DNA of 16,293 nt from DATAXP01 sp036272935 (GCA_036272935.1 DATAXP010000040.1:1-16293), one strand, 5' to 3'. Numbered from the stretch's first letter, positions 5,876 through 13,054 are shown. The notes: generated from the sequence alone by a model not told the origin. Numbers and translations: made by a program.

Positions 5876-7789
5876 TCACTGGCTCGATGTCAGCGACACG
5901 GTGTGCACTCTTTCCGCTTCCGCTGCTGGTCGCTCGAGCACCGTATCGATCAGATAGTACAGCAGGCGGCGCAGGTCTTCAGGCTGCACTTCGTCGGCGA
6001 CCGCCTCGGCCCGCTCTTGGTACTTGTCGACCAGGCGCGACGCCTTGTCGAACACACCCGCCTGCCGATACAACTCGCGCACCCGGTGGATCGATTCGTG
6101 GGCGGCCGGTTGCGCGGCGACGATGGCCTGCAGCTCGGCCCGCCCCGCCGGCTCGAGCCCCTCGAGCGCCAAGGCCCACAGCACTGTCGGCCTGCCGCCG
6201 AGCACATCGCCGCCGGCGGCCAGCTTGTTGTGGTTGTCGTCGCGCCAGTCGTTCAGGTCGTTAAGAATCTGGAACGCTACGCCCAGGTGCCGGGCGAACG
6301 TGCCTACGAACGACGTTTGCGGATCGATCGGACCGGCCAATCGCAGTCCGGAATACAAGGCCGCCTCAAAGGCAGGGGCGGTCTTGAGTGCGTAGATTTT
6401 CAGGGCATCCAACGGCGTGAGCTGCTTATTGCGCGCATCGCGCCACAACAGCTCGGCCCCTTGCCCTTCGGACAACTTCATGTGGGCGTCGGCCAGGCGG
6501 TCGAGAATGTCGGCCACAATCTCGTGCCCCAGTGCCTGCGAGTCGCGGCTGATCAGACGGTAGCCGAGACCGATCAGGAAGTCGCCGACGTTGATAGCCG
6601 TCGCCGCGCCGTAGGTGCGATGGAGTGTCGGATCGCCGTAGCGGAACGGGTCGTCGTCCTCGATGTCGTCGTGTACCAGCGACGCCTTGTGGAAGGTCTC
6701 GATCGACATGGCGGCACGCTTGACCGCCGGCTCGAGCGAGGCGAGGAACTCGGCGCCGTCGGCCTGGGTACCTCGGCCGCCGGTCATGGCGTCGTAGGCG
6801 GCCAGCGTGATGAACGGCCGCGAGTGTTTCCCCCCTTTGGCCAGGAAGTCGTACGCAATCGCCTCGGTCCCCGCGACCGGATCGAGTGCAGAGACCCCTT
6901 GGCCGTTGACTTCGGCCAAGCGCGGTCCGCCGCGCAGCCGTGGAGCGAGCCGTTCCATTTCGGCCGGCTCGAACATGCTCGAGGCCGATCGCATGAGGTG
7001 TACGTAGGTTTTGGTCTGCTGAGCCGGCGGCTGAGCCTGATGCTCGATCATCTGCATCACCCAGTCTTCGTCGACGCTGGTGTTGCGGCAGTCGCTACTG
7101 AGCAGCGGCACCGCCATGCACGGGATGCCGGCCAGCAGAATCTTATCGATCGCCTTTTCGAGCACGTTCAGGCAGGCCACACCGCAGATCGCGTCGATAT
7201 ATCCGCCGACAATGATCTTCAGCACGATCGGCGACCCCTCGGCCACCAGCACTTTGTAGCCCAGGTCCTCGGCCCGAGTGCGGAAGTCAGCAATCGTGCA
7301 TGCACCGCACTTGCGGCAATCCAGGCCGAACTCGTCGTACTCGGCCGGGCATCCTTCGGCGTGCTTCAGGCAGTGCGGCAGCAGGAACAGCCGGCGATTG
7401 AACGGCACGGCCGCCACCTGGCTTTCCCAGAATGCCGAGGCGATGGCGACCATGATCCAGCCGACGTATCCCTCGTCCAGGCCGGCCTGTTCGAGTGTTG
7501 CCCGGGCCAGGGTTTCCAGTTCGTCCTTGCCAATGGGACGCGACTTATCGAGCTTGGACGCCAAGTCGAGGCATCGGGTCCGCAGGCTCTCGCGCAGTTC
7601 CTTGGTTTCAGGGACCACTTTCAGATGGCTGGTGTTGCGACGGCGAGGCTTGCGGCCACCTCCGGCGTCACCGTTGCTGCCCGGCTCGCCATTGCCGCCG
7701 GCGCCGTTGCTGCCGGCGCCGTTGCCGCCGCGGTCGAGCGGCATATCGATAGGTGCGGTGGCCAAATTCGATGGTCCCAGAGGTGTCAA
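5876..7789 (-). CDS. DUF116 / polyprenyl diphosphate synthase fusion protein
   Basis: A 637-residue two-domain protein. Residues 17-50 are a Gly/Asn-rich linker ending in basic residues. The N-terminal domain (about 60-250) is DUF116-like, with LPHCLKHAEGCPAEYDEFGL and then CRKCGAC; cysteines at 140, 147, 158, 161, 164, 202, 206, 224 and 234 suggest a metal or Fe-S site. The C-terminal domain (about 290-620) is a trans-isoprenyl diphosphate synthase with GGKHSRP (319-325), the first Asp-rich motif DDIED (374-378), GDPTLHRTYG and KTAP. Small residues A369 and S370 at positions -5 and -4 from the first motif favour products longer than C15. The second Asp-rich motif reads NDLND (510-514), with Asn for the first Asp. 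The start shown is a TTG one base after the cyclase stop; an ATG at 7744 is an alternative. The gene is clearly coupled to the cyclase. Confidence 0.9.
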   Translation of the reverse strand: MTPLGPSNLATAPIDMPLDRGGNGAGSNGAGGNGEPGSNGDAGGGRKPRRRNTSHLKVVPETKELRESLRTRCLDLASKLDKSRPIGKDELETLARATLEQAGLDEGYVGWIMVAIASAFWESQVAAVPFNRRLFLLPHCLKHAEGCPAEYDEFGLDCRKCGACTIADFRTRAEDLGYKVLVAEGSPIVLKIIVGGYIDAICGVACLNVLEKAIDKILLAGIPCMAVPLLSSDCRNTSVDEDWVMQMIEHQAQPPAQQTKTYVHLMRSASSMFEPAEMERLAPRLRGGPRLAEVNGQGVSALDPVAGTEAIAYDFLAKGGKHSRPFITLAAYDAMTGGRGTQADGAEFLASLEPAVKRAAMSIETFHKASLVHDDIEDDDPFRYGDPTLHRTYGAATAINVGDFLIGLGYRLISRDSQALGHEIVADILDRLADAHMKLSEGQGAELLWRDARNKQLTPLDALKIYALKTAPAFEAALYSGLRLAGPIDPQTSFVGTFARHLGVAFQILNDLNDWRDDNHNKLAAGGDVLGGRPTVLWALALEGLEPAGRAELQAIVAAQPAAHESIHRVRELYRQAGVFDKASRLVDKYQERAEAVADEVQPEDLRRLLYYLIDTVLERPAAEAERVHTVSLTSSQ

Positions 7790-7790
7790 A

Positions 7791-9671
7791 CTACGAAGGA
7801 TGCTGGCCGGCGGCGGCAGGGCGCGCCTCCGGACTAGTAGCCGATCGTCGCACAGCCCGCCCCAGTGCCGAAACGGTAAAGATCAACGGATACAAACGCT
7901 CATAATACCATAACTTAGCGAAGTAGAAACCGACCGGCGAGCTTTCCCAGTGCTGCGACTGTTCGACACATTCGATCAACCATTGCACGCCACGTTCCCG
8001 AGCTGGTTCGGTCGGCAACCCCGTCGTATCGCCCGCAAGCGCCTCGACCGCCCAGGCGGTCTCTTCGACGCTCGAGGCCCGATTATAGCCGTTGCCAAAC
8101 CGCGGGACAGGAGCGCCGCCCCAGCCGCCGTCGGCGTTCTGGTTCGCCACCAGCCATGCGACGCCTCGCCGCGCGGGGCGCCTGCTCATTAAACCGAGAT
8201 CGCCATACGCCTTTAACACCTGCGCGGTGCCGTACACTGGGTTTTCTTCCGCGGGATCGTACTGATTGCCGAACCAGAGCGGCACCCAGCTACCATCGCG
8301 GCGCTGGCGGCGGGCGAGGAACCGCAGCCCACGATCGATGGCGCGGTCGACGTTCGCGGCATCTCCATGAACTTTCGCCCCCGGCGAGTCGCCGGGGGCC
8401 AACGTCGCTAGGCGCCAAGCGTGCAGGGCGCATAGAGCATGGGCTGTGAGGTCGTCCCCGCTGCGGTCGAACGGCAGCTTCCCCCAGCCGCGACAGAACG
8501 TAGGCCAGCCACCGTCGCGATTCTGTAGGCCGAGCAGCCATCGCTGGCCGGCTTCGATCGCACTGAAGCGTGCCACACGTTCGGCGGTTGGCTCTTCAGC
8601 ATCGTCGTGACGCCGAAGCAACTCTGCCAGCGCCAACAGCGCTCCGGCGGTGTCGTCGGCATCGGGAACCGCACCGCTCAGGTCGCTCCATGCCCAGCCG
8701 CCGGGTTCGGCACCGGTGAACGGATGCCGTTCGACGTGCTGGCACGCCAGCAGCCATTCGATCATTTCCGGCGCGGCCCATGACTCGTCGAGCGAAGCCA
8801 CACCGGTCGGCGCGAGCGCCTTGGTCGCCAGCGTGGTGACCCAGGTGGCCAGGTTCGTGTCGATCGGCCACGAGCCATCTGGGCGCACGCTAGCCAACAG
8901 AAACTCGGTTCCCTGGCGGGCCACGGGATGATCCGCGCGGCCGATGCTGGCCAGGCTCATCACCACGAAGCTCGTCAGCGGCGTCGCTTCAAGATATCCA
9001 CCGCTGGCCGGCTGCATCGCATGAAGGACACGCAGGCTGCGCTCGACGGCCGCACGGCGCACGGCGCGGATCACGGCATTTTTTGGCGGTTCGTGGACAA
9101 ACCTTGCCTGGCCGATCGCCACCAGCGCCGGGATCGCGTAGCTCACCACTGGCAGCCGCACCAGCCGATACCACGACTGCGGCAGACAGGCCAGCTCGAA
9201 CGGCAACGCTGCCACTTCGCTCCAGGGGACCATGCCGGCCAAGGCTGCGTTCGTAAGAATCGGTACCGCGAACGTTTTGTCGTTGCCGTAGCGGCGACGC
9301 AGCGCGCCGATGCCCCCTCGCTGCTCGACATAATCCGCCGCGCGTTGCATCAGTTGCGGATGCGCCTCGGCCGAGCCGGTGATCCGCAGCGCCGCCTGCA
9401 CGAGCATGCTCGTGGCGATGTTCGAGCGGCTCTTGTCGGTATCGCCCCAGCCGCCGTCGGCATTTTGAGCGTCGATGAGCCAGCGCACGCCCGACTCAAC
9501 GAGCCCCGGCGACAACGCCCCGTTCATCAGCACCAGAGCGCTGAGTGCCGTCGCGGTCGACAGTGCCGACGACGACAACTCTCCCTGCCAATGTCCCTGC
9601 ACGTTACGCTCGGCTAGCAGATCGTGCCGAGCCGTCTGATAAGCGTTCAACAACCGCTGATGATCGAGCAT
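7791..9671 (-). CDS. Squalene-hopene-cyclase-like class II terpene cyclase
   Basis: A 626-residue protein with the double alpha-barrel cyclase fold. The catalytic DXDD is D337-A-D339-D340 in AVPDADDTAGALLAL, the general acid that protonates the terminal double bond. QW repeats are visible near 64-75, 258-268, 378-389, 450-462 and 506-517. The C-terminus has the family hallmark GFYFAKLWYYERLYPLIF (581-598). Known homologues convert squalene to hopene or cyclise C35 polyprenes. Differences from classical SHC are a distinct N-terminus (ELSSSALSTATALSAL), a GGYLEATPLTS segment, and a longer LWFGNQYDPAEENPVYGT loop. These suggest a separate subfamily, so the substrate is left open. It heads a same-strand run, and the polyprenyl-synthase start is one base from its stop. 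Its own ATG has no clear ribosome binding site. Confidence 0.88.
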   Translation of the reverse strand: MLDHQRLLNAYQTARHDLLAERNVQGHWQGELSSSALSTATALSALVLMNGALSPGLVESGVRWLIDAQNADGGWGDTDKSRSNIATSMLVQAALRITGSAEAHPQLMQRAADYVEQRGGIGALRRRYGNDKTFAVPILTNAALAGMVPWSEVAALPFELACLPQSWYRLVRLPVVSYAIPALVAIGQARFVHEPPKNAVIRAVRRAAVERSLRVLHAMQPASGGYLEATPLTSFVVMSLASIGRADHPVARQGTEFLLASVRPDGSWPIDTNLATWVTTLATKALAPTGVASLDESWAAPEMIEWLLACQHVERHPFTGAEPGGWAWSDLSGAVPDADDTAGALLALAELLRRHDDAEEPTAERVARFSAIEAGQRWLLGLQNRDGGWPTFCRGWGKLPFDRSGDDLTAHALCALHAWRLATLAPGDSPGAKVHGDAANVDRAIDRGLRFLARRQRRDGSWVPLWFGNQYDPAEENPVYGTAQVLKAYGDLGLMSRRPARRGVAWLVANQNADGGWGGAPVPRFGNGYNRASSVEETAWAVEALAGDTTGLPTEPARERGVQWLIECVEQSQHWESSPVGFYFAKLWYYERLYPLIFTVSALGRAVRRSATSPEARPAAAGQHPS

Positions 9672-9681
9672 GGTCGGGGGT

Positions 9682-9687
9682 AGTGTA
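9682..9687 (-). promoter_or_regulatory. Possible -10 element for the terpene cyclase
   Basis: On the - strand TACACT lies 10 bases before the cyclase ATG. If used, the transcript would start only a few bases before the ATG and carry no ribosome binding site. No convincing -35 is seen at 16-18 bases, so this is weak. Confidence 0.3.
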
Positions 9688-9740
9688 ACGCGGCGAATGC
9701 CGCGACGCGATTGCCGACCGCTGATGGCTGGCCGATTGGA

Positions 9741-9749
9741 TGGTATAAT
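9741..9749 (+). promoter_or_regulatory. Extended -10 promoter of the radical SAM gene
   Basis: TGGTATAAT is a perfect extended -10 (TGN followed by TATAAT, hexamer 9744-9749). Seven bases separate it from the ATG at 9757, the normal distance to a transcription start, so a leaderless mRNA starting at the ATG is likely. No good -35 is present at 16-18 bases, as expected for extended -10 promoters. Confidence 0.7.
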
Positions 9750-9756
9750 CGCTCAC

Positions 9757-10983
9757 ATGTACCTTCGCATGGCCAAGCGCGTATTGCTCGAAACCGACAA
9801 GCGGCTCGTCTGGAAGCTCGTGTGGAACATGGGCTTCCGCGGGATGCGCAGCGTGCAGGCCCACAAGCGTCGCCTGAAGCGCGGCGAGTTTTTTCCGCCG
9901 TTCCTGTACATCTCGATCATCAACAGTTGCAACCTGCGCTGCCAAGGGTGCTGGGTCGACGTTGCCGCCCAGCAACAGAAGATCGACGCCCCGGCAATGC
10001 ACCGGCTGATTACCGAAGCCAAGGCGATGGGGAACAGCTTCTTCGGCATCCTCGGCGGCGAGCCGTTCATGCATCCCGAGTTGCTCGAGATTCTCGCGGC
10101 TCATCCCGATTGCTACTTCCAAATCTTCACCAACGGTCACTTCATCACCGACGACGTGGCCCGCGAGCTGCGCCGGCTGGGGAACGTCACGCCGCTGGTG
10201 AGCGTCGAGGGAAGCGAGATTGTCAGCGACGAGCGGCGCGGCCGCTTGGGCGTGCTCAGCAAAACAATGGCCGGCCTCGACGCCTGCCTGCGCCACAAAG
10301 TGCTCACCGGCGTCTGCACCAGCCTGTGTCAGACCAACTTCGACGACCTGCTGCAAGAAGCCTGGGTCGACCGGCTGATCGCGATGGGGGTGTTCTACTG
10401 CTGGTTCCATGTCTATCGCCCCGTTGGGCCCGACATGAAATCAGAATTGGCGCTCACGCGCGAGCAGCAGCTTGCCGCGCGGCGGTTCGTCGTCGAGATG
10501 CGTGCCAAGAAGCCAATTGCGATCATCGACGCCTATTACGATGGCGATGGCCAAGCGCTCTGCCCGGCGGCAACCGGCTTTACGCACCACATCAGCCCTT
10601 GGGGCGATATCGAGCCATGCCCGATCGTACAATTCGCCACCGAGAGCATCCACGACGAGCGCCCCTTGTGCGAAACGATCAGCCAGTCGGCCTTCCTGCG
10701 CGACTTCCGCGAATTGGCGGCTTCCGCAACGCGCGGCTGCATCGTGCTCGAGCGTCCCGACCTGCTCAAGCAACTCGTCGATAAACACGGCGCGCGCGAC
10801 ACGACGGCCCGCCACGCCGCGCTGGCCGAGCTGGAGGCGATGACCCCGCACCCCTCGCAGGACGCTCCGAACCAGGCGATCCCCGAAAAGAGTCTCGCCT
10901 ACCGCCTGATCAAGCGCCACTTCTTCAACGACTTCGGCGCCTACGCCCGGCGCACGACGCCGGAAGCGGTTTTGAACCGGTAA
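9757..10983 (+). CDS. Radical SAM enzyme with C-terminal auxiliary cysteines
   Basis: A 408-residue protein. The radical SAM motif is C58-NLR-C62-QG-C65 (C-x3-C-x2-C), and GGEP (100-103) is the SAM-binding turn. The C-terminal part has C269-P, then GDIEPCPI with C288, C305 and C328, resembling a SPASM-type site for an extra Fe-S cluster. The N-terminus is basic and hydrophobic (MAKRVLLETDKRLVWKLVWNMGF) and may touch membrane. Substrate is unknown. It does not match HpnH (adenosylhopane synthase) or sulfatase maturases as I recall them. It is divergent from the terpene cyclase with only 85 bases between starts, so shared regulation and a role in modifying the cyclised lipid are possible (inference). 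The start at 9757 is chosen from promoter position; 9769 is an alternative ATG. Upstream in-frame ATGs precede the promoter. Confidence 0.88.
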   Translation: MYLRMAKRVLLETDKRLVWKLVWNMGFRGMRSVQAHKRRLKRGEFFPPFLYISIINSCNLRCQGCWVDVAAQQQKIDAPAMHRLITEAKAMGNSFFGILGGEPFMHPELLEILAAHPDCYFQIFTNGHFITDDVARELRRLGNVTPLVSVEGSEIVSDERRGRLGVLSKTMAGLDACLRHKVLTGVCTSLCQTNFDDLLQEAWVDRLIAMGVFYCWFHVYRPVGPDMKSELALTREQQLAARRFVVEMRAKKPIAIIDAYYDGDGQALCPAATGFTHHISPWGDIEPCPIVQFATESIHDERPLCETISQSAFLRDFRELAASATRGCIVLERPDLLKQLVDKHGARDTTARHAALAELEAMTPHPSQDAPNQAIPEKSLAYRLIKRHFFNDFGAYARRTTPEAVLNR

Positions 10984-10990
10984 TCACAAA

Positions 10991-11090
10991 CCCTCGCTTT
11001 TCGGGTGAGGGTGGCGAGCGCAGCGAGCCGGGTGAGGGAGCGTTCGGTAGCTGTCGTCCATGCTGCTTCTCCCTCATCCGGCCTTCGGCC
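10991..11090. repeat. Hairpin-rich intergenic repeat between convergent genes, probable terminator region
   Basis: The gap between the radical SAM stop and the OmpH-family stop contains an inverted repeat GCCGGGTGAGGGAG (11027-11040) and CTCCCTCATCCGGC (11069-11082), matching at 13 of 14 positions. A small GGCC-TTC-GGCC hairpin lies at 11080-11090, and CCCTC/GAGGG elements surround 10991-11012. It has the look of a dispersed bacterial intergenic repeat. Its place between two converging genes suggests bidirectional termination, but no U-run confirms this. Confidence 0.6.
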
Positions 11091-11119
11091 ACTTTCTCGC
11101 GATGAGAGAAGGACATTAG

Positions 11120-11758
11120 CTACTCCGGCTCCTTCTCGAGCGGTTGTCCGTTGAGAAACTTCAACACATCGTCCGTGATGTCGATGCCGTCCTGATAGAC
11201 GATCGTCTTGTTGAGCTCTTGGAAAATCTGATCGTTGTTTGGTCGGTCGATCGGCTGGCGATTGATCCGCAGGACAAGCTGAAACCCCATCTTCTTCGCG
11301 TAGTCGCCCGTCGCGGCAGCGATTTCGTCATACGCTTCGATGTAGCACTGCGCTTGCCGATCTACGAATGCTTTCTTTTGTATGGCTACCTGTTGATTCA
11401 GCTCTTCGAGGCCCTTTTTCACTTCCGCCTCGATCCGTTTGTATTCAGCCGAGTTTTTTTCCAATTTATCCGCAGGAGCTGCGAGTTTTCGCAAGTCTTC
11501 GCGCTGACGGGCGGCCGCCTCCTCTGCAACCTTGATATCGGCTAGTAGCACATCGCTCTGAGACTTGACTCTTGCCGATTGTTTGAAGATTGCCGCAATA
11601 TCGACCAAGCCGACGCGAGTGCCGCCCTGATGATCGGTTTTTGCCGCAGGTTCCTCAGTTGCAGGGGCGGCGCTTAGCGTCCTGCCCTGGTCGACGACAC
11701 GGCTCATGACCGCACCGGTGCAACCCGCCATAAACACCAGGACGATCGAGCGGTTCAT
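11120..11758 (-). CDS. OmpH/Skp-family periplasmic chaperone-like protein
   Basis: A 212-residue protein. A short hydrophobic N-terminus (MNRSIVLVFMAGCTGAVMS) acts as signal or anchor; the AGC at 11-13 hints at a lipobox, though Met at -3 is atypical. The domain opens GTRVGLVDIAAIFKQS (46-61), the typical first strand and helix of OmpH proteins. It continues as a long charged coiled coil (about 65-135) rich in Lys, Glu and Ala, and ends with a strand-helix region containing KMGFQLVLRINRQ. Known homologues hold unfolded outer-membrane proteins in the periplasm. The ATG is preceded by GGAG about 10 bases upstream. It follows ruvA after a 55-base gap that contains its own promoter candidate. Confidence 0.85.
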   Translation of the reverse strand: MNRSIVLVFMAGCTGAVMSRVVDQGRTLSAAPATEEPAAKTDHQGGTRVGLVDIAAIFKQSARVKSQSDVLLADIKVAEEAAARQREDLRKLAAPADKLEKNSAEYKRIEAEVKKGLEELNQQVAIQKKAFVDRQAQCYIEAYDEIAAATGDYAKKMGFQLVLRINRQPIDRPNNDQIFQELNKTIVYQDGIDITDDVLKFLNGQPLEKEPE

Positions 11759-11778
11759 GGTCGTGGTCTCCGTGCAAA

Positions 11779-11808
11779 TTTATAAAGTCTCTGTCGGCCA
11801 ACCGTGAA
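11779..11808 (-). promoter_or_regulatory. Candidate sigma70 promoter of the OmpH-family gene
   Basis: On the - strand TTCACG (11808-11803) and TATAAA (11784-11779) are separated by 18 bases. A start about 7 bases downstream would give a leader of roughly 14 bases holding the GGAG ribosome binding site. The -35 overlaps the 3' end of the ruvA flank. Moderate support only. Confidence 0.4.
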
Positions 11809-11813
11809 AACAA

Positions 11814-12437
11814 CTACTCCCGCCGGCTTTGGTAGATCGCTTGTAGCAGCGTCTCGACGTCTGGGTATTTCTTCTTCGCTTTCAGTGCCGTGTCGAGCAG
11901 TTTGCGGGCTTCGCTTTCGCTGTGGCCCAGCGAGCGGAGTACCTCGAACGTCTCCTTCACCACGTCGTGCTCCACTTCGGCGGCGATCGGCACATCGCGA
12001 TCGACCAGCAGCGCGAATTTTGGCACCTTGCGGCGGAGTTTCGCGATGATTCGCTCGGCAGTCGCGGGGCCGACGCCGGGGAGCGAAGCCAGCGACTTGG
12101 TGTCTTGTTCTTCGATCGCCGTGGCCACTTCGCGCACGGGGCGGACCATCGCTCGCAGGGCCTTCTTCACGCCGACGCCATCGACGGAACAGATCAGGTC
12201 GAAGAACTCTCGCTCGGCCTCGTTCAAAAAGCCGATGAGCCGTGGCGTGAGTCGCCCCTGCATCGGATTGCCTTCCAGGTACTCGATCGTGTGCAGCGAG
12301 ACGCTTTCGCCAATGCGCCCTTGCAAGTGGCGGCGCGTGAACTCGGGGATGCGCACTTCGTACTCGAAGGCGTCGATCTTCAGGGTCAGTACTTCTTCGC
12401 CGAGGGCAAGAAGTTGGCCGGTGACTTTGGTGATCAA
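11814..12437 (-). CDS. ruvA: Holliday junction branch migration complex subunit RuvA
   Basis: A 207-residue protein, the usual RuvA length. It opens MITKVTGQLL, the first strand of the OB-fold. Two helix-hairpin-helix motifs follow: SVDGVGVKKALRAM (near 84-97) and LPGVGPATAERIIAKL (near 118-133), which bind the junction backbone. A flexible linker leads to the C-terminal RuvB-binding helices (about 160-207; LRSLGHSESEARKLL). RuvA tetramers hold the four-way junction and load RuvB. The start codon is TTG, overlapping the ruvC stop in the four bases TTGA, so translation is probably coupled to ruvC. No ruvB lies in the window. Confidence 0.96.
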   Translation of the reverse strand: MITKVTGQLLALGEEVLTLKIDAFEYEVRIPEFTRRHLQGRIGESVSLHTIEYLEGNPMQGRLTPRLIGFLNEAEREFFDLICSVDGVGVKKALRAMVRPVREVATAIEEQDTKSLASLPGVGPATAERIIAKLRRKVPKFALLVDRDVPIAAEVEHDVVKETFEVLRSLGHSESEARKLLDTALKAKKKYPDVETLLQAIYQSRRE

Positions 12438-13054
12438 GTGGGGGACTCGGGGCTAGGGGCTGGCGGTTGAGGCGGCAGGAATAACGCTTGCGGTTTCACC
12501 TTCGGTGCCCGGGCCAGCGCCGCCCAATCGCTCTGCGCGTAGTAGTGGCAGAGCGCGACCGCCAGGGCGTCGCCGACGTCGTGCGGCTCGGGGAGTTTGG
12601 GCAGGCGCAGCTCGCGCTGCACCGCCTTTTGCATTTGCACCTTCGTGGCCCGGCCGTGGTTGGTGAGCGTTTTCTTGACGCGTGTCGAGGCGTAGCTGAC
12701 CACCGGCAGTCCCGCCTGGGCGGCGGCCAGACAGATCACGCCGCGGGCGTGCCCCATCAGGATCGCGGTGCGGGGCCGCTTGTAGTGCGAATAAAGCTGT
12801 TCGACCGCCATTACACTCGGGCGCAGCATCGCGATCAATTCGGCCAGATCGCCGTGAATGTCGGCCAAGCGGGCGGCCAACGAGCCACGCGATCGGCCGC
12901 GGATCACTCCTGCCTCGCAAACCTTCGGTCCGCCGACGGCGACTTCCAGCACGCCGTAGCCTGTGACGTTGAGGCCCGGATCGATGCCGAGCACGCGGGG
13001 GGGCGGAAGGGGGCTGGAGACCGGGGGCTGGGGGCTGGCGGCGGCACGCTTCAT
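12434..13054 (-). CDS. ruvC: Crossover junction endodeoxyribonuclease RuvC
   Basis: A 206-residue RuvC resolvase with an RNase-H fold. Catalytic acidic residues are visible as D25 (VLGIDPGLNVTGYG), E85 (AVEQLYSH), and D159 and D162 (HDVGDALAVALCH). The enzyme cuts Holliday junctions symmetrically after RuvAB migration. Typical RuvC begins just before the first Asp strand and ends after the last helix; here both ends carry Pro/Ser-rich tails (residues 5-19 and 193-206) encoded by G-run repeats. Its ATG overlaps the cysS stop in ATGA and its TGA overlaps the ruvA start, so cysS, ruvC and ruvA form one coupled transcript. Confidence 0.96.
   Translation of the reverse strand: MKRAAASPQPPVSSPLPPPRVLGIDPGLNVTGYGVLEVAVGGPKVCEAGVIRGRSRGSLAARLADIHGDLAELIAMLRPSVMAVEQLYSHYKRPRTAILMGHARGVICLAAAQAGLPVVSYASTRVKKTLTNHGRATKVQMQKAVQRELRLPKLPEPHDVGDALAVALCHYYAQSDWAALARAPKVKPQALFLPPQPPAPSPESPT
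12440..12463 (+). repeat. G-run tract encoding the RuvC C-terminal tail
   Basis: The + strand has G runs of 5, 4 and 4 (12440-12444, 12449-12452, 12456-12459) and then GG, spaced by 2-4 bases, in GGGGCTAGGGGCTGG-type sequence. On the coding strand this is C-rich and specifies Pro/Ser residues. It is related to the tract at 12997-13038. Confidence 0.7.
12997..13038 (+). repeat. G-run tract encoding the RuvC N-terminal tail
   Basis: G runs of 7, 5, 5 and 5 (12997-13003, 13009-13013, 13023-13027, 13030-13034) lie in GGGGGCTGGGGGCTGG-type sequence, which meets the usual pattern for a G-quadruplex on the non-coding strand. It encodes the Pro-rich segment before the first catalytic strand of RuvC. 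Confidence 0.75.

Noticed and set aside
5903..7837. Long + strand frame of about 640 codons
   Set aside because: It is antisense to the DUF116-prenyl synthase fusion, which has clear catalytic motifs; the + frame has none.
9604..10410. - strand frame opposite the radical SAM gene
   Set aside because: No domain is recognisable, and it crosses the divergent promoter region between two well-supported genes.
9757..10983. HpnH (adenosylhopane synthase) or anaerobic sulfatase maturase
   Set aside because: The cluster motif context (CNLRCQGCW) and C-terminal cysteine pattern do not match my recollection of HpnH or anSME, and it is not next to the sulfatase gene.
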